From positions 1 to 59,792 of the forward strand of contig CALEMF010000037.1 in the NCBI GenBank assembly GCA_937911505.1: a stretch of DNA of 59,792 nt, written 5' to 3'. Numbering within the stretch: position 1 is the stretch's first letter; every line of letters begins with the position of its first letter. Shown piece after piece: positions 18,357 to 27,417 of this stretch. Below the pieces are notes generated by a model that saw only the letters and a list, made by a program, of their open reading frames with translations, had not been told where the DNA came from and did no database searches. The stretch comes from an uncultured Cytophagales bacterium. Its GTDB lineage: Bacteria > Bacteroidota > Bacteroidia > Cytophagales > Thermonemataceae. The translations under genes were made by a program, and so were the position numbers.

Positions 18357-18373
18357 TATCTTTAATAAAGATA
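18357..18373 (+). promoter_or_regulatory. Palindromic operator candidate upstream of the XRE gene
   Basis: TATCTTTAATAAAGATA is a perfect 17-nt odd palindrome ending 15 nt before the ATG at 18389. Its left part (TATCTTTA) fits a weak -7 element, with a TTG 21 nt upstream at 18333-18335. The core CTTTA-N-TAAAG also occurs at 434-444 beside the other XRE gene. Autoregulation is the simplest reading. Confidence 0.5.
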
Positions 18374-18388
18374 TTTGATACACTATCC

Positions 18389-18775
18389 ATGAAAGCATGC
18401 AAAAGTTTAGGTGAACAACTTAAAAAATACAGAAAACAATTAGATTTAAGCCAAGGAGAGATTGCCAAGCAATTAGGCGTCAGCCAGAATTGTTACTCCA
18501 AGATGGAAAGCAACCAGATCAGAAGATTTACACTAGATCGTTTGGAAGAGATAGCACAGTTATTTGGGATTTCACTCGCCGACTTACTAGGCATTACTTC
18601 TAACACCCCTGCTGAGTACCAAACCTTTACCAACGAGCAAGGAACATCTGTTCACCTCATCGAAACAAGTACCCTCTTAAAGGCTTATGAAAAGCAGATC
18701 GCCGACCTACAGGCAGAACGCGATAGGCTCCTGACCATCATCGCTCAGATCACTCAGGTTCCGCAGGAAAAGTAG
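18389..18775 (+). CDS. XRE-family transcriptional regulator with C-terminal coiled coil
   Basis: This 128-residue protein has an N-terminal helix-turn-helix (LDLSQGEIAKQLGVSQNCY, then FTLDRLEEIAQLFGIS) and a C-terminal coiled coil (KQIADLQAERDRLLTII) that probably drives dimerisation. It is a paralogue of the partial regulator at 1-359; the coiled-coil words are nearly identical. It follows the CRISPR array on the same strand but is separated from it by an interspersed repeat and has its own palindromic promoter region. Nothing shows that it controls the array. The gene ends with TAG. Confidence 0.85.
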   Translation: MKACKSLGEQLKKYRKQLDLSQGEIAKQLGVSQNCYSKMESNQIRRFTLDRLEEIAQLFGISLADLLGITSNTPAEYQTFTNEQGTSVHLIETSTLLKAYEKQIADLQAERDRLLTIIAQITQVPQEK

Positions 18776-19037
18776 CTTATCAATCTTTAATTGCTTTACT
18801 TACCCTTTACTTCCATACAATTAGGTTAAAATTTTAGCAGGATAATGAGGGGAAATGATAACTTTTTCCCAAGCGTATAATTTTTTCTTTCTCGCTACAC
18901 TCACAAAACTTTGGAAAATTCATATAAAAAATAATAAAAAAATAGTAGGGTATACTTCATTCAAACAGTCCCTTACTGAGCTTTATGCTTCGCTAATTTT
19001 TTTGTAATTTAGGCGCTTGACTTAACCTTCTGCTGCT

Positions 19038-21059
19038 ATGTTTCAACTGACCTCCCAATACCAGCCTACTGGCGACCAACCCCAAGCGATTGAACAGAAC
19101 ATACAGGGTATCCAAGAGGGCGAATATGCACAAACCCTTTTAGGGGTAACAGGGTCTGGAAAGACCTTTACTATGGCCAATGTGATCGCGCAGACCAATC
19201 GCCCCACCTTAATTATGAGCCATAACAAAACCTTGGCTGCACAGTTGTACGGAGAGTTCCAGCAGTTCTTTCCTGAGAATGCCGTCGAGTACTTCATTTC
19301 ATACTATGACTACTATCAGCCAGAAGCCTACATTTCCTCTACCAACACTTTTATAGAAAAAGATTTGGCAATCAACGATGAAATTGAAAAGCTACGGCTA
19401 CGGGCTACCTCTGCCCTGCTCTCTGGGCGCCGAGATGTCATTGTAGTAGCGTCTGTTTCTTGTATTTATGGTATCGGTAATCCAGAGGAGTTTGGTAAAA
19501 ATATTCTTCATCTCAAAGTAGGACAAACCGTACCCAGAAGCCAGTTTTTATTCGCCTTAGTAGATATTCTCTACAGTAGAACAGAGGGCGAGTTCACCCG
19601 AGGAAATTTTCGGGTAAAAGGCGATACTGTAGATGTATTTGTGGCTTATGCAGACTTCGCCTATCGGATTTTCTTCTTTGGGGACGAAATTGAGGCGATT
19701 CACCGTATTGAGCCTCAGACAGGAAAGAAAATAGCAGATGAGAAGCAAATTTCTATCTTTCCAGCCAATCTTTTTGTTACAGGGCAAGATGCCCTCCAAG
19801 TAGCTATGAAAGAGATTCAAGATGACTTGGTAAAGCAAATCGACTACTTTGAAAAAGAAGGGCGCACAGAAGAAGCCAAGCGTATTCAAGAACGCACGGA
19901 GTTTGACCTAGAAATGATGCGGGAGCTAGGCTACTGCTCTGGTATAGAAAACTATTCCCGTTACTTCGATCGGCGACGCATTGGGCAACGCCCCTTCTGC
20001 TTGTTCGATTACTTCCCTGACGACTATCTGTTGATGGTAGATGAAAGCCACGTAACCATTCCGCAAATCAAAGGGATGTTTGGCGGCGACCGCTCTCGTA
20101 AAACAAACTTAGTAGACTTTGGCTTCCGCTTACCATCTGCTATGGATAACCGCCCGCTAAAGTTTGAAGAGTTTGAGAGTTTGGTGCATCAGGTAGTATT
20201 TGTAAGCGCTACACCCGCCCAGTATGAGCTAAAAGCCTCTGAAGGTGTGATTATAGAGCAAGTCATTCGCCCTACGGGTTTGCTCGACCCTGAGATTTTT
20301 GTGCGCCCTAGCCTGAACCAAATCGACGACCTGCTAGAAGAAATTGACAATACCATTAAAGAAGATAGGCGCGCGCTAGTAACAACGCTTACCAAAAGAA
20401 TGGCCGAAGAGCTGAGCAAGTACTTAGAAAAAATTGGGGTAAAAACACGCTATATACACTCTGAGATTAAAACATTGGAGCGAGTAGAGATTCTTCGTGA
20501 GCTTCGCTTGGGTGTTTTTGATGTACTGGTGGGTGTAAACCTACTCAGAGAAGGCCTAGACTTGCCTGAAGTATCGCTCGTAGCGATTATGGATGCGGAT
20601 AAAGAAGGTTTCTTAAGGGATGAGCGATCGCTGATCCAGACGATTGGTAGGGCTGCTCGTAATGAAAAGGGAAAGGTAATTATGTATGCGGATAAAATGA
20701 CAGCTTCGATGGATAGGGCCATTTCTGAAACCCAACGCCGCCGTAAGTTACAAATGGCCTATAATGAAAAGCATAACATTACGCCTACTACCGTAACGAA
20801 ATCAAAAGAGGCGATTATGGAACAAACCAAGGTAGCCGATGCCAAGAAGTATAGTAGCGGCAACTACTACATAGAACCCGAAAAGAACAACCTAGCCGCT
20901 GACCCTGTGGTGAGCTACATGACCAAAGAAGAGCTGGAAAAACAGATAAAGCAAACCCAAAAAGATATGGAAAAAGCAGCCAAAGATTTAGACTTTATTG
21001 AGGCTGCCCGCCTAAGAGACGAGTTGGCCGACTTGAAAAAGCTTATAAAAAATAGATAA
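19038..21059 (+). CDS. uvrB: Excinuclease ABC subunit B
   Basis: UvrB (673 residues) is the damage-verification helicase of nucleotide excision repair, working with UvrA and UvrC. Walker A is GVTGSGKT (residues 36-43). The beta-hairpin region reads YYDYYQPEAYI, the DEAD-like box is MVDESHVTIPQ, and helicase motif VI is IQTIGRAARN. The C-terminal UVR domain that contacts UvrC is at about 630-668 (LEKQIKQTQKDMEKAAKDLDF, AARLRDELADL). Length matches the family. It is monocistronic or may be cotranscribed with the exporter gene 56 nt downstream. uvrA and uvrC are not in the window. Confidence 0.98.
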   Translation: MFQLTSQYQPTGDQPQAIEQNIQGIQEGEYAQTLLGVTGSGKTFTMANVIAQTNRPTLIMSHNKTLAAQLYGEFQQFFPENAVEYFISYYDYYQPEAYISSTNTFIEKDLAINDEIEKLRLRATSALLSGRRDVIVVASVSCIYGIGNPEEFGKNILHLKVGQTVPRSQFLFALVDILYSRTEGEFTRGNFRVKGDTVDVFVAYADFAYRIFFFGDEIEAIHRIEPQTGKKIADEKQISIFPANLFVTGQDALQVAMKEIQDDLVKQIDYFEKEGRTEEAKRIQERTEFDLEMMRELGYCSGIENYSRYFDRRRIGQRPFCLFDYFPDDYLLMVDESHVTIPQIKGMFGGDRSRKTNLVDFGFRLPSAMDNRPLKFEEFESLVHQVVFVSATPAQYELKASEGVIIEQVIRPTGLLDPEIFVRPSLNQIDDLLEEIDNTIKEDRRALVTTLTKRMAEELSKYLEKIGVKTRYIHSEIKTLERVEILRELRLGVFDVLVGVNLLREGLDLPEVSLVAIMDADKEGFLRDERSLIQTIGRAARNEKGKVIMYADKMTASMDRAISETQRRRKLQMAYNEKHNITPTTVTKSKEAIMEQTKVADAKKYSSGNYYIEPEKNNLAADPVVSYMTKEELEKQIKQTQKDMEKAAKDLDFIEAARLRDELADLKKLIKNR

Positions 21060-21115
21060 ATATACCTCTTTTGAAAATGTACTAGCAACATTGCTAGACA
21101 GTTCCTTTACACTTT

Positions 21116-21904
21116 ATGGATTACTTTTTACTTATCCTTGCTAGTATTCTTACGGGTTTTATCAACACACTGGCGGGCTCAGGGAGCCTTATTATGATGC
21201 CACTACTGATGTGGATGGGTTTACCTGCCGATGTAGCCAATGGTACGAACCGTGTAGCAGTACTTTTTCAGAGTTTCGTAGGCGTAGGAACCTATTTAAG
21301 AAGCGGGAAAATCATCATAGGACGGGCTTGGTGGCTGATTGTTCCTTGCGTAATTGGAGCAATGGCAGGTGCTTACATCGCTACAATTGCCTCTGCAGCC
21401 ACCATCAAATCTTTCTTAGGTGTATTAATGATAGTGATGTTGGGGATCATTTTGCTACAACCGGGTAAGTGGATCAGAGAATTTCAGGCGGCAGACTCGA
21501 TCACATACGAAAAACGTCCTTTGGTCTTAGTATTGATGTTTATCATTGGCTTCTACGGAGGTTTTATCCAAGCAGGTGTAGGCATTTTTCTACTGGCTTG
21601 TATGGTAATGCTGGTAAACTATACCATTACTTACGCCAATGCGATTAAATTAGTCGTAGTGCTCTTTTATGCCGTTCCAGTATTGATTATTTTTATTATC
21701 AAAGATCAAGTAGACTGGCCACTAGGTATTATTACTGCACTGGGGCAAGGCGTAGGCGCTTACGTAGGTGCTTTATTTGCCACTCGCTACCCTAAAGCCA
21801 ACCTCTGGACATATAGATTGCTGATTGTAGTATTGGTGATTACAATTCTCCAGTTTTATCACGTTCCAACACGGGCTTATGAATTATTTATACATTTATT
21901 TTAG
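21116..21904 (+). CDS. TauE/SafE family membrane exporter
   Basis: This 262-residue protein has about eight transmembrane helices. It has the family's internal duplication: an N-terminal half opening ASILTGFINTLAGSGSLIMMP with PADVANGTNRV, and a second half with GFYGGFIQAGVGIFLLA and ANAIKLVVVLFYAVPV. Members move sulfite, sulfoacetate or other organosulfur anions across the inner membrane. The substrate here is unproven. A class V aminotransferase/desulfurase-like gene follows 105 nt downstream, weakly suggesting sulfur metabolism. The gap holds an interspersed repeat. Confidence 0.8.
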   Translation: MDYFLLILASILTGFINTLAGSGSLIMMPLLMWMGLPADVANGTNRVAVLFQSFVGVGTYLRSGKIIIGRAWWLIVPCVIGAMAGAYIATIASAATIKSFLGVLMIVMLGIILLQPGKWIREFQAADSITYEKRPLVLVLMFIIGFYGGFIQAGVGIFLLACMVMLVNYTITYANAIKLVVVLFYAVPVLIIFIIKDQVDWPLGIITALGQGVGAYVGALFATRYPKANLWTYRLLIVVLVITILQFYHVPTRAYELFIHLF

Positions 21905-22005
21905 AAGAAGGAAAAGAGACGAAAGACACTAGAAATAAGACTTATGCGTATCTTTCACCCCATTAGTCCTTCAATCCATCAAATCCTTCACACAATCACT
22001 CCTTG
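21905..22005 (+). repeat. Interspersed intergenic repeat, both arms (copy 5)
   Basis: A purine arm (AAAGAGACGAAAGACAC, AATAAGAC) is followed by a linker-like TTATGCGTAT and then CCATTAGTCCTTCAATCC and CACACAATCACTCC. The order and strand are the same as in copy 2. It fills the gap between the exporter and the aminotransferase gene. Confidence 0.65.
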
Positions 22006-22009
22006 ATCC

Positions 22010-23185
22010 ATGGATATTCAACAAATTAGAAAAGATACGCCCGCCTGCCAAGACAAGCTCTTTTTCGATAGCGCTGGGGCTTCGCTAATACCACAGGTAG
22101 TGGTAGACGAGATGCAAACTTACCTGTCTGCGGAAATACAGGAAGGTGGTTACCGCGTAGCCGATCACTTTGAAAAGGAACTAGCAGCTATGTACACAGC
22201 CGTTGCGCAGCTCATTCACTGTAAGCCTTCACAAATAGCTTTTGCTACCAGTGCTACCGATGCTTATGCAAAAGCGCTCTCTGCTATTCCTTTTGAAGCA
22301 GGTGATGTTATTCTTACTACTGCCATGGACTATATCTCCAATCAACTTTTTTTCCTCTCTCTACAGCAACGCTTTCCTATAAAAGTCGTAAGAGCTGGTA
22401 ATTTAGCCAACGGCGATCTTGACCTTGACGAGATGGAAACGTTAATGAAGAAGTACCAACCCAAGCTAACGGCACTCACCCATATTCCTACCAATACAGG
22501 ACTTATACAAGAGGCAGAGGCAGTAGGAAAACTTTGTAAAAAATACGATAGTTGGTATTTATTGGATGCTTGCCAGTCAGTAGGACAAGCAGTGGTAGAT
22601 GTAGCAGCCATTGGCTGTGATTTTTTATGCGCCACAGGAAGAAAGTTTTTACGTGCGCCAAGAGGTACTGGCTTCTTGTATGTTTCAACGCGTGTACTGG
22701 CCAATGACCTTGCTCCGCTCCTCTTTGATGCGCAAGGCGCTACTTGGGCGGCCACCAATCACTATATGTTAGTGCCCGATGCACGCCGTTTTGAATTCTT
22801 CGAGCGCAACTATGCAGCCATGGTAGGCTTAAAAGCTGCCGTTGTTTATCTAAATACGATCGGCATTACAGAGGTATTTCACTATAACCAACAGTTGCTA
22901 GAAAGGCTACGAACACAACTCTTGCGCTTACCTAAGGTACAGGTATACGACTACGGAAGCCAACTGGCCAATATTGTTACTTTTTGTGTGGAGGGTTATA
23001 CATTGGAGGCTATTGCAGAGAAACTACAACAAGCCAATGTTTATTTTTCCATCAGTAGAAAGCATAATGCCTACATCGATTTTGATAATAAAGGAATTGA
23101 TGGCGTTATTCGTTTATCTCCACATTACTTCAATACATTTGAAGAAATCGATACGGTAGTAGCCATTATAGCTGCTCTACCTTGA
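22010..23185 (+). CDS. Class V aminotransferase (cysteine desulfurase-like PLP enzyme)
   Basis: This 391-residue fold-type I PLP enzyme shows the family opening KLFFDSAGASLIPQVVV, a PLP-phosphate region FATSATDAYAKAL, the Asp in LLDACQSVGQ and the Schiff-base lysine in CATGRKFLRAPRGTGF. Members include cysteine desulfurases, isopenicillin-N-epimerase-like enzymes and the ergothioneine lyase EgtE. No conserved active-site Cys loop of IscS/SufS is obvious, so its actual reaction is uncertain. It is not a clear kynureninase despite the kynurenine genes earlier in the window. The start ATG at 22010 sits directly after an interspersed repeat. Confidence 0.75.
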   Translation: MDIQQIRKDTPACQDKLFFDSAGASLIPQVVVDEMQTYLSAEIQEGGYRVADHFEKELAAMYTAVAQLIHCKPSQIAFATSATDAYAKALSAIPFEAGDVILTTAMDYISNQLFFLSLQQRFPIKVVRAGNLANGDLDLDEMETLMKKYQPKLTALTHIPTNTGLIQEAEAVGKLCKKYDSWYLLDACQSVGQAVVDVAAIGCDFLCATGRKFLRAPRGTGFLYVSTRVLANDLAPLLFDAQGATWAATNHYMLVPDARRFEFFERNYAAMVGLKAAVVYLNTIGITEVFHYNQQLLERLRTQLLRLPKVQVYDYGSQLANIVTFCVEGYTLEAIAEKLQQANVYFSISRKHNAYIDFDNKGIDGVIRLSPHYFNTFEEIDTVVAIIAALP

Positions 23186-23240
23186 AAGGTAATGGTTAAA
23201 ACTTATAAACAAATAGTAGTGCAGGCTGTTTAGCTTCTGT

Positions 23241-23684
23241 ATGATCCCTGAAATTCTGCTCCGCTACGTACATTTTATCTGTATCTTCATCATTGTAGGA
23301 AGCATCGTTGGCCAGCACTTGCTACTCAAGAAAGAGATGCCACCTAGTGCAATCAAGCGACTTTTCTTCTTAGATAATCTATATGGAGCGGCTACCATCT
23401 TTCTGTTAGCGGCCGGCTTTACCTTATGGTTTGGGGTGGGTAAACCTGCAGCCTTTTACAGCACTAACTGGATTTTTCACCTAAAGATAGGTTTATTTGG
23501 ATTGATGGGCATCCTCTCTCTTGTGCCTAGTCTTTTCTTTAGAAAATACCGTAAAGGAACAGAAGCTACCTTGGTTGTTGTTCCTGCCCGTGTTTTTTGG
23601 GTTATACGTATAGAGCTATTACTCTTACTGCTTATTCCTATGATGGCCTCTCTGATGGCAAGGGGGATTGGTAGTATTCCTTAA
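23241..23684 (+). CDS. DUF2214 family membrane protein
   Basis: This 147-residue protein has four predicted transmembrane helices. It shows the DUF2214 pattern: an N-terminal helix with RYVHFICIFIIVGSIVGQHLLL, then LDNLYGAATIFLLAAGFTLWF with a GVGKPAAFY loop, and a C-terminal Arg/Glu-containing helix (VIRIELLLLLLIPMMA). Conserved His residues (VHF, QHL) could bind heme or metal, but the family function is unknown. It lies 55 nt after the aminotransferase gene on the same strand. Confidence 0.65.
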   Translation: MIPEILLRYVHFICIFIIVGSIVGQHLLLKKEMPPSAIKRLFFLDNLYGAATIFLLAAGFTLWFGVGKPAAFYSTNWIFHLKIGLFGLMGILSLVPSLFFRKYRKGTEATLVVVPARVFWVIRIELLLLLLIPMMASLMARGIGSIP

Positions 23685-23902
23685 GAAGCTATCAGTAAAC
23701 ACGTGCTTTGTAAAACTTTACTTACTAACCATAGAAAAAACCATCAAAAATTAGCAATTAAACGCTACGAACTACTAAATTGCGTCGTCTTGGAAAATTT
23801 CACTTTCAAAAAATGAATATGAAAGTAGGCAACATAAATTCTTCTGTTGCAGTATGAAGATAGAAGAACTTATGTCTTTTATATAAACTTACTGATAAGT
23901 CC

Positions 23903-25753
23903 ATGTTTGGAGAGCGATTCTTACAAGAGGTAGGTAACTTCTTTATTTACAATCCAGAAAAGCCTTTTATCTTTACAAGTAGTACCTTTTGGTTGTTTTT
24001 CATAGCGATCTTGGCTGTATATCAGTTTACCTATCAGAGTAAATTTAAGCGTAATTTTTTCTTACTCCTTTTTAGCTTCTTTTTCTACTACAAGGCAGGC
24101 GGTTTATACTTTTTTTTGTTGGTGTTTAGCACCATTGTAGACCACTTCTTTGGGAAACAGATGTACGAAACGGAGAAGAAAGGCTATCGTACTTTCCTAT
24201 TGGTTTGTAGCCTTTCGGTCAATTTAGGGGTATTATCTTATTATAAATACGCCTATCTTTTTACTGATTTCATCAATTATCTTTTTCATACTAGCTTTGA
24301 GACACAAGACTACTTGGCGCAGCTAGGCAACGTACTCTTAGGAAGGGATATATTTGCCATAGATGATATCTTTCTTCCTATTGGTATCTCTTTTTATACC
24401 TTTCAAACGATGAGCTATTCGATTGATATTTATCGTGGAAAACTCAAGCCTGTCGAAAGTGTACTCGATTTTGCCTTTTTTGTAAGCTTTTTCCCTCAGC
24501 TTGTAGCAGGGCCCATTGTAAGGGCGTCTGAGTTTATTCCCCAAATTTATAAGAAGTATACCCTCAGTAAGGCGGAATATGAGCACGCAATTTTTCTCAT
24601 TTTGAATGGGCTGGTAAAGAAGATGCTCATCTCTGACTACATTTCTATTAATTTTGTAGACCGTGTTTTTAGTAATCCAACGGCTTACACAGGCTTCGAA
24701 AACTTATTGGCTGTGTATGGCTATGCCATTCAAATCTACTGCGATTTCTCAGGCTATACTGACATTGCTATTGGGATTGCCTTACTGTTGGGCTACCGCC
24801 TACCCCTCAACTTCAACTCGCCTTACAAAGCAGACAGCATTACCAATTTTTGGCGCCGTTGGCACATCTCACTCTCCAGTTGGCTCAGAGACTACCTATA
24901 TATTTCATTGGGTGGGAATCGTACTACTTCTCTGTTTACCTACATAAGTGTACCACTTACTCTAGTCATTTTATTGATGCTAGACGGATGGCATTGGCTC
25001 AACGTAGGGCTGTTTGTAGCTATTGGCCTACTCTGGTGGATTTGGCGCAAAACAAAGAAAAATTGGCTCGCTTTTGTGGCGCTGCACGTTGTCTTAGTCA
25101 GTATCCTTTACTTGATCCAACGCCAAAGTTGGTACCTAGCAGGTATGTGGGCGGTTATCTTTATTTTTTGGGTAATTATTCTTATCAAACCAGAGAAACA
25201 ACGTGCTATTAGTACTTATATGAACTTAATGATTACCATGTTGCTTGGAGGGCTTTGGCACGGTGCGCACATTAAGTTTATTATTTGGGGGGCACTTCAT
25301 GGAGGCGCTTTGGCAGTACATAAGTTTTGGATGGAAGTTACCAACAGCGATAAAAAGTCAAATCATAACCTGTTCTACAGATTTTTTATGCAGGTAATTA
25401 CCTTTCATTTTGTGTGCTTTTGTTGGATTTTCTTTAGAGCAAACGATGTCAAGATCGGTACGGGCGTCACCTTATCAGCCATGGAGGTAGTTCGTAAAAT
25501 ACTTTGGCAAATAGGTACCAGTTTTCAGCCACAGCTTATCTGGGAGGTCATTGTGGGCTACAAGGAGTTTTTCATCATTATGACCTTCGGTTATATTATC
25601 CATTGGCTACCGCAAAACTGGAAAGTACAGTTGCAACAAACCTTTGCCAAAGCGCCTGACTATGCCAAAGCGCTCATCATTGTTGTGATTGTACTGGGGC
25701 TATACCAGGCTAAATCTTCTGACATTCAGCCCTTTATTTACTTTCAATTCTAG
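23903..25753 (+). CDS. MBOAT-family O-acyltransferase (AlgI/DltB-like)
   Basis: This 616-residue polytopic membrane protein belongs to the AlgI/DltB branch, which passes acyl (often acetyl) groups across the membrane to polysaccharides or teichoic acids. Motifs are IFLPIGISFYTFQTMSYSID, FFPQLVAGPIVRASEFIPQ, FCDFSGYTDIAIG-like (YCDFSGYTDIAIGIA), FWRRWHISLSSWLRDYLYI and the catalytic His453 in LGGLWHGAHIKFIIWGALHG. It is longer than typical AlgI because of extra helices in the middle (around 350-430). No partner AlgX/AlgJ-like gene is adjacent, so the acceptor is unknown. The stop codon overlaps the end of the convergent LytTR gene by 4 nt. Confidence 0.88.
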   Translation: MFGERFLQEVGNFFIYNPEKPFIFTSSTFWLFFIAILAVYQFTYQSKFKRNFFLLLFSFFFYYKAGGLYFFLLVFSTIVDHFFGKQMYETEKKGYRTFLLVCSLSVNLGVLSYYKYAYLFTDFINYLFHTSFETQDYLAQLGNVLLGRDIFAIDDIFLPIGISFYTFQTMSYSIDIYRGKLKPVESVLDFAFFVSFFPQLVAGPIVRASEFIPQIYKKYTLSKAEYEHAIFLILNGLVKKMLISDYISINFVDRVFSNPTAYTGFENLLAVYGYAIQIYCDFSGYTDIAIGIALLLGYRLPLNFNSPYKADSITNFWRRWHISLSSWLRDYLYISLGGNRTTSLFTYISVPLTLVILLMLDGWHWLNVGLFVAIGLLWWIWRKTKKNWLAFVALHVVLVSILYLIQRQSWYLAGMWAVIFIFWVIILIKPEKQRAISTYMNLMITMLLGGLWHGAHIKFIIWGALHGGALAVHKFWMEVTNSDKKSNHNLFYRFFMQVITFHFVCFCWIFFRANDVKIGTGVTLSAMEVVRKILWQIGTSFQPQLIWEVIVGYKEFFIIMTFGYIIHWLPQNWKVQLQQTFAKAPDYAKALIIVVIVLGLYQAKSSDIQPFIYFQF

Positions 25754-26454
25754 AGTTTGTTCATCATATTGAAAAACTGCTGCTTATAAGTAGCACCAAT
25801 AGAAATGATCGTATCCTTTATATACACTTGGGTTTCTTCTACAAAATCAATCTTACGAGTATTGATAATAAAAGAACGGTGTATCCGCATAAAACGATCT
25901 TGATAGAGGTTTTTTAGCTCTTCTTCAATGTATTTAAGCGTCGCGTAGGTAATGTATTTTCTGTCTTGCTCTGTATGAATCATTACATAGTCTTTTAATC
26001 CCTCAATGAAGAGGATGTCTGATTCGCTAAGACGAATGTATTTGTTATCTACTTTAATGAAAAAATCTTGATTGACAGGAGCATTTGTTTCTTTTCGCGC
26101 CGTAGCAATTTTGGTAATGGTTTTGAGAAAACGCGCATACTTTACTGGTTTAATAAGATAGTCGATTACATCTAGCTCATAAGCCTCCAAGGCGAAATCA
26201 GTATGGGAGGTGACCAGTACTGTGGGTGGACACTGCTTAAGCGACTTAATCAACTCTATGCCCGATAGTTTTGGCATCTCTATATCTAAAAACAGTAAAT
26301 CGGGTTGTTGTTTTTGTAAATAGTCTAAAGCCTTCAAGGGATCGTTAATCAACCGATCGAAGGCTAAAAACTCTGTCTTATCTATTAACATTTTCAACGC
26401 CAAACCTTCAGCAATGGCATCATCTACTACGAGACAGTTTAATTTCTTATTCAT
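25750..26454 (-). CDS. LytTR-family response regulator
   Basis: This 234-residue protein has a CheY-like receiver (VVDDAIAEGLAL, phospho-acceptor Asp57 in LLFLDIEMPKLSG, Thr in VLVTSHTDFA, Lys in DYLIKPVK) and a C-terminal LytTR DNA-binding domain (FIKVDNKYIRLSESDILFIEG, YVMIHTEQDRKYITY, FMRIHRSFIINTRKI). Such regulators usually pair with a LytS/YehU-like histidine kinase, but none is next to it here, so it is an orphan in this window. Its 3' end overlaps the MBOAT stop on the other strand by 4 nt. Confidence 0.9.
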   Translation of the reverse strand: MNKKLNCLVVDDAIAEGLALKMLIDKTEFLAFDRLINDPLKALDYLQKQQPDLLFLDIEMPKLSGIELIKSLKQCPPTVLVTSHTDFALEAYELDVIDYLIKPVKYARFLKTITKIATARKETNAPVNQDFFIKVDNKYIRLSESDILFIEGLKDYVMIHTEQDRKYITYATLKYIEEELKNLYQDRFMRIHRSFIINTRKIDFVEETQVYIKDTIISIGATYKQQFFNMMNKL

Positions 26455-26508
26455 TTTCCCAGGCGTACATCATTATTGCCGCAAAGGTAGTAAAATATTT
26501 GGAAGAAG

Positions 26509-27336
26509 CTAAGGATGAACATCTTGTAACTTGGCGTTATTATTGGCCATCTTGAAGCTATCGATGTACAAAACGATTTTACTTGTTGGGCGATTTTTAC
26601 CTGTATAAGAACCCATTTTAACATAGGGCCCTGTCTTTCCACGCTCCGCATCACTATAAGCCAGCGGCCGTCCTGAGTAGCTGGTTTTCTTACCATTTAG
26701 CCAGACATTGATAAAAGCAGATTTATCCTCAGCAAATTTTACTTGCATCGCAATATCGTTCCATTGTTTGGGCTTATATGTCCCTAATTGTATAATTTTC
26801 GCTCCCTGTCCTGGGTGAATAATAAGTTCTACACGCTTGTCAGGATAGAGGCGAAGCTGAAAAGGAGGTGATCCCCAAGGCTTATCTTTATCTGGCTTTT
26901 GATGAAACTGAAAGAAGTTGGTAAGCATAGGGATTTTTACAGGATATACACTAAAACCTACCCAGTAAGTCTTTCCCTTACGTGCAAGAGGGGCAGGTTG
27001 CTTAATTTCTGCACGAAAGTTACCATCTCCACCGATATTACTACGGTCATCAGGGCGTTGCTCAAAGCGAACGGAGGTTTTTCCTTTTCTGTAAATGGTA
27101 GAAGAGAGCATAATGGAATGGTTACAACATTTTTCGCCAGCATCCCATTGGTTAAGATTTTTGAATTCATCAGCTTGTAATATAAAGCTAGGAAGCCGAA
27201 AGTTAGTGGTCTCTTCTTCAGGACTGCTCTCTGATACAGTAACTTCTGGAGCAACTTCTTCCCCTTGAGGGGCACATCCTACGAAAGACAAAAGAAGTAA
27301 TGAGGGTAGGACAATAGTACTACGGTTTAACATCAT
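26509..27336 (-). CDS. Heparin lyase I-like (polysaccharide lyase) lipoprotein
   Basis: This 275-residue protein has a lipoprotein signal (SLLLLSFVGC, Cys21), then an acidic linker (EVTVSESSPEEETTN), then a jelly-roll domain of the Polysacc_lyase type. Typical segments are KCCNHSIMLSSTIYRKGKTS, RAEIKQPAPLARKGKTYWVG, FFQFHQKPD and VWLNGKKTSYSGRPLAY. The family cleaves or binds uronic-acid polysaccharides such as heparin-like or alginate-like chains. Lys/Arg/His residues suited to catalysis are present, but the substrate cannot be read from the sequence. It sits 54 nt upstream of the LytTR gene on the same strand, perhaps cotranscribed. Confidence 0.7.
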   Translation of the reverse strand: MMLNRSTIVLPSLLLLSFVGCAPQGEEVAPEVTVSESSPEEETTNFRLPSFILQADEFKNLNQWDAGEKCCNHSIMLSSTIYRKGKTSVRFEQRPDDRSNIGGDGNFRAEIKQPAPLARKGKTYWVGFSVYPVKIPMLTNFFQFHQKPDKDKPWGSPPFQLRLYPDKRVELIIHPGQGAKIIQLGTYKPKQWNDIAMQVKFAEDKSAFINVWLNGKKTSYSGRPLAYSDAERGKTGPYVKMGSYTGKNRPTSKIVLYIDSFKMANNNAKLQDVHP

Positions 27337-27417
27337 CTTGTTTGTTTAATTGTACAGGTAGAAAAGTAATTTAACTACTGATACGTATAAACTATAAGGG
27401 AAGTTTAGGTAATATTA

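Noticed and set aside
22010..23185. The class V aminotransferase as kynureninase
   Set aside because: Its motifs fit the cysteine-desulfurase-like group and it is far from the kynurenine cluster; no kynureninase-specific features were seen.
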